Origin: an uncultured Prevotella sp.
GTDB taxonomy: Bacteria; Bacteroidota; Bacteroidia; Bacteroidales; Bacteroidaceae
NCBI GenBank assembly: GCA_944319935.1
Contig: CALUFM010000001.1
Location: forward strand, 372,001 to 436,000
Reading direction: 5' to 3'
DNA: 64,000 nucleotides
In this document: positions 8,242-17,406 of the stretch, piece after piece
How positions within the stretch are numbered: position 1 is the first letter of the stretch
Layout: each line of letters opens with the position of its first letter
Made by a program: the position numbers and the translations under genes
Notes under the pieces: generated by a model
Told to the model about the DNA's origin: nothing
The model's database searches: none
Seen by the model: the letters and a program-made list of their open reading frames with translations, nothing else

Positions 8242-10314
8242 TCAGTTCTTTTTTAACACAACAGCCGAACGCGCGGGAATGTACAGTTTCAACCACTCTT
8301 TATGGTCTTTTACGTAAAGAGGGTCGTAGTTTGTGACATGGGTCATCGTATCATCGGCGAAACCATTGCCACCAAACTCTTTTGCGTCCGTATTCAACAC
8401 CACATCGTATGACCCCGTAGGCACGAGGAAGCCATAATCTGTAAACGAACGCGTCGGGCTGAAATTGAAGACAAACACCAAATCACCACGCATGAAAGCA
8501 AGCACCTGGTCGCCGTCATTGTGCCAAATCTCCTGCACTGGAGTTTTTTGGAAATTACGCACGCTCTTTATCACATTCAACATCGCACGGTCAAAGTCGC
8601 CAAGATAATGATAACAAAGTTCGTGGTTGTCAACAAGATTCCACTGCCTACGCGCATACTTGTAACTCCAGCCATTGCCTTCACGCGGAAAGTCAATCCA
8701 TTCTGGATGCCCGAACTCATTACCCATGAAGTTAAGATAACCGCCATTGATTGCGCCTGCCGTGACAAGCCTTATCATCTTATGCAACGCGATGCCGCGA
8801 TGCACGGTCTCATTCTCGTCGCCTTTCTTGAAGTGCCAATACATGTCGGCGTCAATGAGGCGGAAGATTATTGTCTTGTCGCCCACCAATGCCTGGTCAT
8901 GGCTTTCACAATAGCTTATCGTCTTCTCGTCAGGGCGACGGTTCTTCACCTCCCAGAAAATGCTGCTTGGCTTCCATTCCTCGTCGCTGCGTTCCTTGAT
9001 TGTCTTTATCCAATAATCAGGAATATTCATCGCCATGCGATAATCAAAGCCGAAACCACCGTCTTCAAACTTGGCTGCAAGTCCCGGCATGCCGCTTACT
9101 TCTTCGGCAATGGTTATAGCATCCGGGTTGACCTCATGTATCAGCTTGTTCGCCAAAGTAAGATAACAGATTGCATTGTCATCCTCATGGCCGTTGAAAT
9201 AATCACCGTAATTGCAGAATGCCTCGCCAAGACCGTGACTGTAATACAGCATCGAGGTAACACCGTCGAAACGGAAACCGTCAAAATGATATTCTTTCAG
9301 CCAATACTTGCAGTTGCTCAACAAGAAATGTATGACATCATCCTTGCCATAATCAAAGCAAAGGCTGTCCCATGCCGGGTGTTCGTGCCTGTCACCCGGA
9401 TAAAAATATTGGTTAGGGTCGCCCGCAAGATTGCCCAATCCCTCAACTTCGTTTTTCACGGCATGGCTATGCACAATGTCCATAATCACCGCCACACCGT
9501 TTCTGTGAGCCTCGTCAATCAGAGCCTTGAGTTCTTCAGGCGTGCCAAAACGGCTTGACGGTGCGAAGAAACTGCTTACATGATAACCGAAAGAGCCATA
9601 ATACGGATGCTCTTGTATAGCCATTATCTGTATGCAATTATACCCGTCAGCTACAACACGCGGCAAAACATTGTCCTTAAACTCTGTATAAGTTCCGACT
9701 TTCTCAGCGTCTTGCGCCATGCCTATGTGGCATTCATAAATCAGAAGAGGATTTTTATTTGGCTTAAATTTCTTTTTCTTCCACACGTATGGCTTTTCCG
9801 GATTCCATACTTGGGCAGAAAATATCTTCGTCGCATCATCCTGTACAACCCTTTGAGCCCATGCCGGGATGCGTTCGCCTTGACCACCCTCCCAATAAAC
9901 ATGCATCTTGTAAAGGTCGCCATGCTTCATGCCCTTTTCCGATATCTTCAATTCCCAATTGCCTGTTCCTTCTATACGCTTTGCCTTATATCGTTCAGTC
10001 TCTTTCCAATCGCTGAAGTCACCTACAAGATATATGGCCGTAGCGTTAGGAGCCCACTCCCTGAACACCCATCCACGAGACAGTTTGTGCAAACCATAAT
10101 AGTCATATCCGCTTGCAAAACCCTCCAAAGTGTCCTTGCCGTTACGTGTAAGCTGGTTCAACTTCCACTCTGCATGGTCGTGTCGTCCACGTATGGCATC
10201 TTCATACGGGGCCAAATAAGCGTCGTTTTTCACCAAACCGATATGCTTTGTTCCGTCTTTTTTCACGGCGGATTTTCCTGCATTCTTTACCGTATTAGCT
10301 TTTTTCTCTACCAT
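8242..10314 (-). CDS. glgB: 1,4-alpha-glucan branching enzyme, eukaryote-like GH13_8 type
   Basis: The enzyme has 690 residues and makes alpha-1,6 branches in glycogen. An N-terminal CBM48 module (FREWAPNATAIYLVGDFSDW) precedes a GH13 barrel. The catalytic residues lie in DGFRFDGVTSMLYYSHG (nucleophile near residue 348), TIAEEVSGMPGL (acid/base near 402) and YCESHDQALVGDKT (near 471). These motifs match animal and plant branching enzymes (subfamily GH13_8) far better than E. coli GlgB (GH13_9). Some other Bacteroidetes are known to carry this type. The N-terminal 30 residues are Lys-rich and look like an added tail. It follows the YhcH-like gene by 43 nt in one operon. Confidence 0.93.
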   Translation of the reverse strand: MVEKKANTVKNAGKSAVKKDGTKHIGLVKNDAYLAPYEDAIRGRHDHAEWKLNQLTRNGKDTLEGFASGYDYYGLHKLSRGWVFREWAPNATAIYLVGDFSDWKETERYKAKRIEGTGNWELKISEKGMKHGDLYKMHVYWEGGQGERIPAWAQRVVQDDATKIFSAQVWNPEKPYVWKKKKFKPNKNPLLIYECHIGMAQDAEKVGTYTEFKDNVLPRVVADGYNCIQIMAIQEHPYYGSFGYHVSSFFAPSSRFGTPEELKALIDEAHRNGVAVIMDIVHSHAVKNEVEGLGNLAGDPNQYFYPGDRHEHPAWDSLCFDYGKDDVIHFLLSNCKYWLKEYHFDGFRFDGVTSMLYYSHGLGEAFCNYGDYFNGHEDDNAICYLTLANKLIHEVNPDAITIAEEVSGMPGLAAKFEDGGFGFDYRMAMNIPDYWIKTIKERSDEEWKPSSIFWEVKNRRPDEKTISYCESHDQALVGDKTIIFRLIDADMYWHFKKGDENETVHRGIALHKMIRLVTAGAINGGYLNFMGNEFGHPEWIDFPREGNGWSYKYARRQWNLVDNHELCYHYLGDFDRAMLNVIKSVRNFQKTPVQEIWHNDGDQVLAFMRGDLVFVFNFSPTRSFTDYGFLVPTGSYDVVLNTDAKEFGGNGFADDTMTHVTNYDPLYVKDHKEWLKLYIPARSAVVLKKN

Positions 10315-10357
10315 AATACATTCTATTTAATTATGGGACATGCGCCATGCAAACTTA

Positions 10358-10801
10358 TCAGGCAAGCACCTTGAATATCGCTTTCTTTATTTCACTCGCA
10401 TCGGTAATGCATGGAGCATGGCCGTCTTGCGGGAAAAATATGGCAAACTCGCCAGGCTTGCACGTCACATACGTATCAGCCAAGCCTTCGTATTTGGTTA
10501 TGTCTTTATCTGAATTATACTCTGCTTCGGGTAAATCCTTCAAAGGCGTATATCCATAGGTCTCCTCTGAAGTCAGAGGAATCTGTATGTCTATCATTTT
10601 CTTATGGGTCTCAAGTTTCGCTTCTTCCTTTGTCTTACCCTTTGCCATTTGGACATTTACAAACAAGTCAGAACCTTTTATCTGATGCTTGCCTGCTTCA
10701 AGTGCATTCAAGTCATTTGATTTAATGAACTCGACAACATCTTTGAATAAAGGATTTAGCGAAACATATTTCTCCAAATTCTCAAGCGTATCTATTACCA
10801 T
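10358..10801 (-). CDS. YhcH/YjgK/YiaL family protein
   Basis: The protein has 147 residues, the usual length for this cupin-like family (DUF386, related to EbgC). Visible features are the opening MVIDTLENLEKYVSLNP, the central HKKMIDIQIPLTSEETYGY and the C-terminal FAIFFPQDGHAPCI, whose His and acidic residues bind metal in relatives. Family members are linked to sugar or sialic acid anomer handling, but the substrate is not set by sequence. It lies 19 nt after the MORN gene and before glgB, which supports a carbohydrate role. Confidence 0.85.
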   Translation of the reverse strand: MVIDTLENLEKYVSLNPLFKDVVEFIKSNDLNALEAGKHQIKGSDLFVNVQMAKGKTKEEAKLETHKKMIDIQIPLTSEETYGYTPLKDLPEAEYNSDKDITKYEGLADTYVTCKPGEFAIFFPQDGHAPCITDASEIKKAIFKVLA

Positions 10802-10820
10802 AACTAAAAATTTTAAATGA

Positions 10821-11930
10821 TTACTGAACTCTGTTTCCTAAAATATACATTCCTTGTGTCACGATATTTCCGTTGCGGTCTTTCTCTATATACTTGCCGT
10901 CACGCAAATCGTCTTTATACGACCCCTCAAAACGGCGTCCGTCCTTGTCCACTTCAAGAGCCTTGCCGTTACGTTTGCCGTTGCGGTAAATACCCCTGAA
11001 CTTGGCACCATCAGCAAAATGTATTATCACTTCACCGTCAAACACGCCATTCTTGAAGTTGCCTTCATAAACGTCACCATTCTTCTTGGTAAGCTTGCCA
11101 TGGCCGTTTTGCTTGTCCTGTTTCCAATATCCATTGTAGACATCGCCATTTTTCCATTGCAATATGCCGTGTCCGTCTTTATCCCCCTCTACGAAATGCC
11201 CCGTGTACCGGTCACCGTTGGCAAAAGTGAATATGCCTTCACCTGTACGTTTGCCCCTTACATAATCACCTTCATAGACATCTCCGTTTCTGAACTTGTA
11301 AATGCCCTTGCCGTTCTGCACATCCTCCAGCCAGTCTCCTATATACACGTCACCGTCGGCATAACGGTTTGTCCCTTTTCCCGAACGCAGGTTGTTCTCC
11401 CACATTCCGTCATAGGTTGTGCCGTCAGCCCAGTCGAAAAAGCCCTTTCCGCTTTTCTTGTCGTCTTTCCATTCGCCTTCGTAATAGGCTCCGCCACTGT
11501 ATGAATATTTACCTTTGCCGTTGCGTTTGTCTTGAAACCACTCACCGTCATACTTGTCGCCATTGTAATAATACATCACGCCATGGCCTTGCTGGTAATC
11601 CCTGAACCACAAACCGACATACTTGTTGTTGTTCATGAAATAATATGTGCCTTTGCCATGCTGCTGGTCTTGGAACCATTCGCCGTCATACTTCTCACCA
11701 TCAGAAAACGTATAAACGCCATATCCCTGACGCTTGCCTTTCACGTAAGAGCCTTCATACGTGTCACCGTTTTTATAAACTGTCTTTCCCTTGCCGTGAG
11801 GCTTGCCCGACACAATCTCACCTTGATATACACCTCCGTCCTTGGTGTCGCAAGAACCCAACGTTATTTTCTGCGCATTGGCGAACAAAGGCAATACCAA
11901 TGAAAAAGCTATCAATATATATTTCTTCAC
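10821..11930 (-). CDS. Secreted MORN-repeat protein
   Basis: After a signal peptide (MKKYILIAFSLVLPLFANAQ) the 369-residue protein is almost entirely MORN repeats. I count 14 consecutive 23-residue units of the form Y-x-G-x-[WY]-x(5)-[HNS]-G-x-G, for example YDGEWFQDKRNGKGKYSY, plus a final partial unit. MORN arrays fold as long beta hairpin strips and bind phospholipids or act as scaffolds in eukaryotes; bacterial export of such a protein has no assigned role. It is the first gene of the operon with yhcH, glgB and the DUF6057-like gene. Because of the repeats a long spurious reading frame appears on the opposite strand. Confidence 0.9.
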   Translation of the reverse strand: MKKYILIAFSLVLPLFANAQKITLGSCDTKDGGVYQGEIVSGKPHGKGKTVYKNGDTYEGSYVKGKRQGYGVYTFSDGEKYDGEWFQDQQHGKGTYYFMNNNKYVGLWFRDYQQGHGVMYYYNGDKYDGEWFQDKRNGKGKYSYSGGAYYEGEWKDDKKSGKGFFDWADGTTYDGMWENNLRSGKGTNRYADGDVYIGDWLEDVQNGKGIYKFRNGDVYEGDYVRGKRTGEGIFTFANGDRYTGHFVEGDKDGHGILQWKNGDVYNGYWKQDKQNGHGKLTKKNGDVYEGNFKNGVFDGEVIIHFADGAKFRGIYRNGKRNGKALEVDKDGRRFEGSYKDDLRDGKYIEKDRNGNIVTQGMYILGNRVQ

Positions 11931-11954
11931 GATTAATCATTTTAAATTTATCAC

Positions 11955-11985
11955 CAAAAGTAATAAAAAATCGGCAGACACCAAA
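11955..11985 (-). promoter_or_regulatory. Promoter of the MORN-glgB operon
   Basis: Read on the minus strand this is TTTG (11985-11982), 19 nt, then TACTTTTG (11962-11955), a full match to the Bacteroidetes -33/-7 consensus. It lies 24 nt before the MORN start codon. Confidence 0.65.
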
Positions 11986-12035
11986 AATATTTCTTAAAAA
12001 ACAAACGATGAAAGGCGTTTATTGAGAAATATTAG

Positions 12036-12043
12036 TATCTTTG
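12036..12043 (+). promoter_or_regulatory. Putative -7 element of the kdsB operon
   Basis: TATCTTTG fits TAnnTTTG and lies 27 nt before the kdsB ATG. A matching -33 element is not evident. Confidence 0.45.
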
Positions 12044-12070
12044 TAAAAATATTAAAACCGTAGGAATACG

Positions 12071-12841
12071 ATGAATTTTGTCGGCATAATACCTGCCCGG
12101 TACGCTTCAACGCGATTCCCGGGAAAGCCTTTGGCCATGTTGGGCGGAAAGGCTGTAATCCAAAGAGTTTATGAACAAGTGTCAAACGTGTTAAGCGATG
12201 TGTATGTCGCCACTGACGATGAGCGCATCTTCAACGCCGTAAAGGCTTTTGGAGGCAAAGTTGTCATGACTTCAGCCAACCACAAGAGCGGCACAGACAG
12301 GGTTGAAGAAGCAGTAAACAAGCTCGGCGAACAATTTGATGTCATAATAAACATACAAGGCGACGAACCTTTTATCCACGAATCACAAATAAGGACAATC
12401 TGCGAATGTTTTTCCGACGCCAACACTATGATTGCCACTCTCGGGCGTCCGTTCACTGAGGAAGATACGGTTGAAGACCTGGAAAACCCCAATTCGCCGA
12501 AACTGATTTGCGACAACAACGGCTTCGCCATGTACTTCAGCCGCAGCATCATACCATACGTGCGCAACGCGGAGAAAAAGGAATGGATTAACAAGTTCAA
12601 TTACCTGAAGCATATCGGACTGTACGCATACCGCCGAAACGTGCTGGCAGAAATAACGAAACTGCCACAGTCAAGCTTGGAAATAGCCGAAAGCTTGGAA
12701 CAACTGAGATGGCTGCAAAACGGATACCGGATAAAAGTCGGCATAACAAATGTCGAAACAATAGGCATCGACACACCTGACGACCTGAAAAAGGCCGAAG
12801 AATTTTTGTTGGGGAAACACCGGCAACACGGCCATGACTGA
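12071..12841 (+). CDS. kdsB: 3-deoxy-manno-octulosonate cytidylyltransferase
   Basis: The enzyme has 256 residues, the normal length. It activates KDO as CMP-KDO for lipopolysaccharide core assembly in the cytoplasm. The N-terminal nucleotide-binding motif IIPARYASTRFPGKPL, the acidic INIQGDEPF and the LEQLRWLQNGYRIKV segment near the C-terminus are hallmarks of KdsB. The gene heads a four-gene operon and overlaps the folK-like gene by 8 nt. The KDO-8-phosphate phosphatase kdsC is encoded elsewhere in the window (44698-45216). Confidence 0.96.
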   Translation: MNFVGIIPARYASTRFPGKPLAMLGGKAVIQRVYEQVSNVLSDVYVATDDERIFNAVKAFGGKVVMTSANHKSGTDRVEEAVNKLGEQFDVIINIQGDEPFIHESQIRTICECFSDANTMIATLGRPFTEEDTVEDLENPNSPKLICDNNGFAMYFSRSIIPYVRNAEKKEWINKFNYLKHIGLYAYRRNVLAEITKLPQSSLEIAESLEQLRWLQNGYRIKVGITNVETIGIDTPDDLKKAEEFLLGKHRQHGHD

Positions 12842-13220
12842 CAAGAAAGAACTGATAATGTCTCTTGGTAGCAACTGCGACCAAGAGACATGTATGTCTG
12901 AAGCAATGTCGCGGCTGCGCGATATGTTCGGCAATGACATTGTTTTTACTGAACAAATATGGACCACCCCAATCGGCATCGAATCGGAATCGTTCCTCAA
13001 TTGCCTTGCGTTCACCCACACCTCGCACAAGCTTGAGCATGTAGTCAAGGCCGTAAAACATATCGAGAAGATGTGTGGCAGCAGGAAGGGGGCTCGCGCG
13101 AACAACATAGTCAAAATGGACATCGACATCTTGAAATACGGCGGACAGGTGTTGCACGAAAGCGATTGGAACCGCGAATACATTGTCAGGCTCATGAAAT
13201 GCTGCCCGTTCACACAATAA
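12834..13220 (+). CDS. Short FolK-like pyrophosphokinase homologue
   Basis: The 128-residue protein has the FolK opening (MSLGSNCDQETCMSEAM), the substrate-side TTPIGIESESFLNC and the Mg-binding DID of KMDIDILKYGG, so it belongs to the 6-hydroxymethyl-7,8-dihydropterin pyrophosphokinase family. Classical FolK proteins are about 155-165 residues and continue with a HPRxxxR segment that binds ATP. Here the region after DID is short and reads HESDWNREYIVRLM, so that motif is missing or replaced. It may be a minimal FolK or a paralogue with another substrate. It overlaps kdsB by 8 nt and is followed by the M64 gene. Confidence 0.7.
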   Translation: MTDKKELIMSLGSNCDQETCMSEAMSRLRDMFGNDIVFTEQIWTTPIGIESESFLNCLAFTHTSHKLEHVVKAVKHIEKMCGSRKGARANNIVKMDIDILKYGGQVLHESDWNREYIVRLMKCCPFTQ

Positions 13221-13289
13221 GTGCGGCAAAAACAGGATAAACTTTTAGCGGTCATTCATATTGTTTCAATAAAAACCAACGTTCCACCC

Positions 13290-14582
13290 ATGATTATCCC
13301 AAGACACTTTATCGTCTTGTGTATGCTGTTAGTGCATGCGGCCAACTGCACTGCGCAAGACTTCCACACATATTTCACCGACCAGACATTGCGTCTTGAC
13401 TACATTTTCTCAGGCAACAAACACAAGCAACACATCAGCTTGTCCAACATCTCGTCAACACCACATTGGTACGGAAAGAGGCAACGGCTCAGCGAGAGCC
13501 CCGTAGAAGGCAACGGGCAGATAACCATAAGACGGCACAACGAAGACAGCATAATATACAGGAACTCTTTTTCCACTCTGTTCCAAGAGTGGCTGTCCTA
13601 CGACGAAGCCGCCGGCCCTGAAAAGGCTTTTGAGAATGTGTTTCTCGTCCCGATGCCCAAAGACACGGTGGACGTAACAGTGGAACTGCGCGACAACCGC
13701 AGAAACATCACAACGGCATACACCCACTGCATAGCCCCAGGTGACATCCTGATACGGCGCACGGGCGAACGCCACACCACCCCATACACAACCCTGCAAC
13801 AAGCCGCCGACACCACAAGATGCATACACTTGGCTTTCGTGGCGGAAGGGTATGCGGAAAACGAGATGCAGGCATTCATTGACGATGCAAATGAAGCCGT
13901 TGAAGCCATATTCGCACACGAACCGTTCAAGTCGTCAAGGGACAAATTCAACATCGTGGCCGTTAAATCCGTCTCGGACGAAAGCGGAACAAGCGAACCG
14001 TCAAAAGGCGTTTGGAGAAACACCGCACTTGGCTCGCACTTCGACACGTTTTACAGCGAACGCTACCTGACTACGCTCAACCTCTTCAAACTGCACGACC
14101 TGCTCGCCGGAACCCCTTACGAACACATCATCATATTGGTTAACACTGACCAATATGGCGGTGGAGGGATACTCAACTCATACGTGTTGTCAATGACCCG
14201 CCATGCCATGTTCAAGCCTGTTGTCGTGCATGAGTTCGGGCACAGTTTCGGCGGACTGGCCGACGAGTACGCATACGAATTCGAGCAAATCCCCATGTAT
14301 CCGCACGACGTGGAACCGTGGGAACCCAACATCACCACCCTGCACGACTTCAAAGGCAAATGGGAAAACATGATAGAACCGGGCACACCCGTACCAACGC
14401 CGGAAAGCGGGAACCCGGATACAATCCACACCAAGGTCGGACTGTTTGAAGGTGCCGGCTACAGCCTTAAAGGCGTCTACCGCGGCGTGCAAGACTGCAG
14501 GATGCGCACGAACGAAACGCCAGAGTTCTGCCCGGTATGCCGCAACGCGCTGCAACGCCTAATTGACTTTTACACAAAGTGA
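13290..14582 (+). CDS. Secreted M64 family metallopeptidase
   Basis: I start at the ATG at 13290, giving 430 residues, because a signal peptide (MIIPRHFIVLCMLLVHAANC, then TAQ) begins there; the GTG at 13221 would add 23 unlikely residues. The zinc site is VVHEFGHSFGGLADEYAYE, an HExxH with the later GLADEY typical of M64 (IgA peptidase family). An N-terminal beta domain (about residues 20-160) precedes the catalytic domain. The Cys pair in FCPVCRN near the C-terminus is also seen. It is likely periplasmic or outer-membrane exposed; the substrate is unknown. The last bases overlap the TPR gene (GTGA). Confidence 0.88.
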   Translation: MIIPRHFIVLCMLLVHAANCTAQDFHTYFTDQTLRLDYIFSGNKHKQHISLSNISSTPHWYGKRQRLSESPVEGNGQITIRRHNEDSIIYRNSFSTLFQEWLSYDEAAGPEKAFENVFLVPMPKDTVDVTVELRDNRRNITTAYTHCIAPGDILIRRTGERHTTPYTTLQQAADTTRCIHLAFVAEGYAENEMQAFIDDANEAVEAIFAHEPFKSSRDKFNIVAVKSVSDESGTSEPSKGVWRNTALGSHFDTFYSERYLTTLNLFKLHDLLAGTPYEHIIILVNTDQYGGGGILNSYVLSMTRHAMFKPVVVHEFGHSFGGLADEYAYEFEQIPMYPHDVEPWEPNITTLHDFKGKWENMIEPGTPVPTPESGNPDTIHTKVGLFEGAGYSLKGVYRGVQDCRMRTNETPEFCPVCRNALQRLIDFYTK

Positions 14583-15169
14583 AACATCTCATATTGCTTT
14601 TAATCCTTTCGCTTTTCGAGCCATCCACAGCAAACGCCCAGGCGACAAACGACATGCCCGACACTCACAAATTGGGCATGGCGTTAGACTATTTTGCCGG
14701 AGGCAAATACCACGAGGCCTTGATGATGTTCTTGAAAATAGACAAGAAATACAAACTCAACCCACGCTTCAAGGCTTACATCGGCGTTTGCTATTACCAC
14801 GAATGGGAATACGAGGAAGCATGCAAATACCTTGACGAGGCCATACCCGAACTTGACGCATTCGCAAAAAGCGAACGCAACGTGTATTACAATGTTGACG
14901 CCGAAAGCCACTTTGAACTGAAAGAATACGATGAAGCCATACCGCTCTACGAAAAGCAACTGCTCGTTTGCCACGACAACGAGAAGGGCGACGTGTTCTA
15001 TCGCCTCGGCTTCTGCTACATGTTCAAGGAGAAATGGCAAAACGCCGCCGACTATTTCAGGGCATCTTTGGCATATTACGAACGTTTTCCAAGACCCGAC
15101 GTGTCGTCAAGGATAAGCCAACTTGGCGCAATGATAAACGGATGTGAAAGCCAGGCGAAACTGCAATGA
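14579..15169 (+). CDS. Exported TPR-repeat protein
   Basis: The gene starts with GTG overlapping the M64 stop (GTGA), an arrangement for coupled translation; the following hydrophobic stretch (KHLILLLILSLFEPSTANAQ) is a signal peptide and supports this start over internal ATGs. The 196-residue product contains about four TPR units, such as LGMALDYFAGGKYHEALMMF and AYIGVCYYHEWEYEEACKYL. It probably works with the M64 peptidase as a periplasmic scaffold, but this is inferred only from the coupling. Confidence 0.8.
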   Translation: MKHLILLLILSLFEPSTANAQATNDMPDTHKLGMALDYFAGGKYHEALMMFLKIDKKYKLNPRFKAYIGVCYYHEWEYEEACKYLDEAIPELDAFAKSERNVYYNVDAESHFELKEYDEAIPLYEKQLLVCHDNEKGDVFYRLGFCYMFKEKWQNAADYFRASLAYYERFPRPDVSSRISQLGAMINGCESQAKLQ

Positions 15170-15208
15170 CATCGCAATTACAACCGGATGTCTGTCAACG
15201 ACTTGCGA

Positions 15209-15243
15209 AAAGGCCGCATCCTGCATTGCAGGATGCGGCCTTT
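15209..15243. terminator. Terminator hairpin after the TPR gene
   Basis: The arms 15209-15225 and 15227-15243 form a 17-bp GC-rich palindrome flanked by A- and T-runs. It lies between convergent genes. Confidence 0.75.
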
Positions 15244-15252
15244 CATTAACCA

Positions 15253-15287
15253 ATACACGGCCTTCAGCGTTGCGGAAGGCCGTGTAT
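15253..15287. terminator. Terminator hairpin after fucI
   Basis: The arms atacacggccttc (15253-15265) and gaaggccgtgtat (15275-15287) are a perfect 13-bp inverted repeat, 12 nt from the fucI stop. It forms a tandem pair with the hairpin just before it. Confidence 0.7.
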
Positions 15288-15298
15288 CACGCTAAGAC

Positions 15299-17074
15299 TT
15301 ATTTGTACATTGGACCAAAGTTGGCGCAAGCCCTGAAGTCTGCCCCCTCCTTGTCCATGCCGAAAGCGTTCCAAGCGGCGGGACGGAAGATCTTGTCCTC
15401 GTCTACATTATGCATGCAAACAGGTATGCGGAGCATCGAAGCCAGCGTGATAAGGTCGGCACCAATGTGGCCGAAGCTTATCGCACCATGGTTTGCGCCC
15501 CAGTTGTTCATGACCGAATAAACATCCTTGAACGCAGGTTTGTCACACAAGCGTGGCACAAACCAAGTAGTCGGCCATGTCGGGTCGGTGCGCTTGTCGA
15601 TTATGTTGTGTATCTCCGGGTCAATGTCAACCGTCCATCCCTCGGCCAACTGAAGCACTGGGCCTAGCCCCTTGACAATGTTCAGGCGAGCCATGGTGAC
15701 AGGCATGCCGCCCTTTGACAAGAAGTTTGACGAGAAACCGCCGCCGCGGAAATAGTCACGGTTGGCGGGATACCACGTTGTAGCAGCCAGACAAGCCTCA
15801 GCCTCCTGCTCCGTCATTTCCCAGTAAGGCTTCATGACAGGATTGCCATCGGCGTCGCTGCAACGGCCAGTGCCGTCAAGCGTCGTCGCTCCAGAGTTTA
15901 TCAAATGTATGATACCGCCAGATGCACGTCCGGTCAGTTCCTTGCCCGTAACACGCTTCACTGCTTCAGGACTCCAATATGTCCTCACATCTGAGAATAT
16001 CGCACTCCTATTGGTAAGCAGATGCTCCAACAACATTGTCAAGCCATTGCACGTATCATTCTCTGTAGCAACGACATACGGTTCACGCAAGCCGTTCCAG
16101 TCGAACGACGTGTTGAGCATGGCCTCTGAAAAATCGCCGTTAGGCTTAAAGTCTGTCCACTGCCTTTGTCCTTGGAAACCGGCCGCAATGGCGTTGTGTC
16201 CCAATGACTCTTCCTTGAAACCTGCGTCAAGCAGTTTCCCGTTGCCCGTCATAAGGTCACGGATTATCATCGTCATCTTGGTGACAAATTCCCAGTCGGC
16301 ATCCTTGCCCGCACGGTTCTTCTTCTTGACATCCCTGTTGCCGATGTCCTCGCCTTCATTGGGCACACAATACTTCTTCACCCACTCAATGGCCTTGGCA
16401 TATTCGTCCTTATCGTATATGCCCTCTTCCATACGGCGAAGAATCTCGGTCATGTCGACCTGCTCGGCACGTATGCCAAGATACTCCTGCATGAAGTCGG
16501 CATTGGCTATGCTGCCAGCAATGCCCATAGCCACATTGCCTACAGACAAATAAGACTTGCCGCGCATCGTGGCAACAGCCTGAGCCGCACGCGCCCATCG
16601 CAAAATCTTTTCAGCGACATCGGCCGGTATCGAATTGTCGTCAAGGTCCTGAACATCATGTCCGTAAATGCCAAAAGCCGGAAGCCCCTTCTGGGCATGG
16701 GCGGCAAGCACTGCAGCCAAGTAAACAGCCCCAGGACGCTCCGTTCCGTTGAAACCCCATACAGCCTTCGGCCAATATGGATGCATGTCCATTGTCTCGG
16801 AACCGTAGCACCAGCAAGAAGTCACCGAAATGGTAGCCCCCACCCCACAGCTCTCAAATTTCTCAGCGCAACGGGCAGCCTCGGCCACTCGGCCGATTGT
16901 TCCGTCGGCCACAACACACTCGACAGGCGAGCCGTCACCGTTCTTCACGTTTGCAGATATAAGCTCAGCAACAGCATTGGCCAACCTCATTGTCTTTTCC
17001 TCAAGGCTTTCACGAATACCGCCCTGACGTCCGTCGATAATCGGACGAATACCGATTTTTGGATAGTTTTTCAT
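15299..17074 (-). CDS. fucI: L-fucose isomerase
   Basis: The 591-residue length and sequence fit FucI, which converts L-fucose to L-fuculose (and D-arabinose to D-ribulose) in the cytoplasm with Mn(II). Motifs include the opening [38 protein letters not shown] and [14 protein letters not shown], and the active-site region [17 protein letters not shown]. It stands alone: no fucK, fucA or fucP is adjacent, while a FucP-like symporter lies 34 kb away in the oxidative cluster. Two hairpins separate it from the convergent TPR gene. Confidence 0.95.
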   Translation of the reverse strand: MKNYPKIGIRPIIDGRQGGIRESLEEKTMRLANAVAELISANVKNGDGSPVECVVADGTIGRVAEAARCAEKFESCGVGATISVTSCWCYGSETMDMHPYWPKAVWGFNGTERPGAVYLAAVLAAHAQKGLPAFGIYGHDVQDLDDNSIPADVAEKILRWARAAQAVATMRGKSYLSVGNVAMGIAGSIANADFMQEYLGIRAEQVDMTEILRRMEEGIYDKDEYAKAIEWVKKYCVPNEGEDIGNRDVKKKNRAGKDADWEFVTKMTMIIRDLMTGNGKLLDAGFKEESLGHNAIAAGFQGQRQWTDFKPNGDFSEAMLNTSFDWNGLREPYVVATENDTCNGLTMLLEHLLTNRSAIFSDVRTYWSPEAVKRVTGKELTGRASGGIIHLINSGATTLDGTGRCSDADGNPVMKPYWEMTEQEAEACLAATTWYPANRDYFRGGGFSSNFLSKGGMPVTMARLNIVKGLGPVLQLAEGWTVDIDPEIHNIIDKRTDPTWPTTWFVPRLCDKPAFKDVYSVMNNWGANHGAISFGHIGADLITLASMLRIPVCMHNVDEDKIFRPAAWNAFGMDKEGADFRACANFGPMYK

Positions 17075-17113
17075 CTTATATTAGCGTTATAATTAATGTT
17101 TTCCACTCTTTTG

Positions 17114-17142
17114 CAAAAATAGGGGAACCCAACCAATAGCAA
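17114..17142 (-). promoter_or_regulatory. Putative fucI promoter
   Basis: On the minus strand TTG (17142-17140) is followed after 18 nt by TATTTTTG (17121-17114), 40 nt before the fucI start. The spacing is one short of the usual range. Confidence 0.5.
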
Positions 17143-17219
17143 CATTGTTTTTTGACAAACAAGGCTTGATTTATATCCAAGAAGCGTTTATTGATGACTT
17201 TTTACGTTTATATACAAAA

Positions 17220-17247
17220 AAAATGGACAAGCTTACTTGTCCATTTT
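17220..17247 (-). terminator. Terminator of the tRNA-Ser transcript
   Basis: On the minus strand a 12-bp hairpin (aaaatggacaag / cttgtccatttt) with a 4-nt loop is followed by a run of T. It lies 18 nt downstream of the tRNA 3' end. Confidence 0.8.
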
Positions 17248-17264
17248 CATTTTAAACCATAATG

Positions 17265-17352
17265 CGGAAGATGAGGGATTCAAACCCCCGATACCCGTAA
17301 TGGGTATACCGGATTTCGAGTCCAGCGCATTCGGTCACTCTGCCAATCTTCC
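17265..17352 (-). tRNA. tRNA-Ser (anticodon CGA)
   Basis: The minus strand starts with GGAAGAT and ends with ATCTTCC plus discriminator G, giving a 7-bp acceptor stem. The T loop is GGTTTGAATCC-like, the anticodon loop reads CT-CGA-AA within CTGGA/TCCGG, and a long variable arm (tacccattacgggta) marks a class II tRNA. The discriminator G is the serine identity base. CCA is not encoded. It reads codon UCG. Confidence 0.95.
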
Positions 17353-17406
17353 ATTAACAAGGCTTATATCACCCAAACATGTGCTGAGAGCCTTGTTTTT
17401 CGTGTG

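Noticed and set aside
8521-9558. A 345-codon plus-strand frame opposite the branching enzyme gene.
   Set aside because: It lies wholly inside glgB and shows no domain; the glgB frame has every catalytic motif.
10854-11504. A 216-codon plus-strand frame opposite the MORN gene.
   Set aside because: The MORN repeats impose a periodic opposite frame. The minus-strand protein has a signal peptide and 14 perfect repeat units, so the plus frame is a shadow.
13221-13289. GTG start for the M64 peptidase, directly after the folK-like stop.
   Set aside because: It would put 23 non-hydrophobic residues before the signal peptide. The ATG at 13290 gives a normal exported protein.
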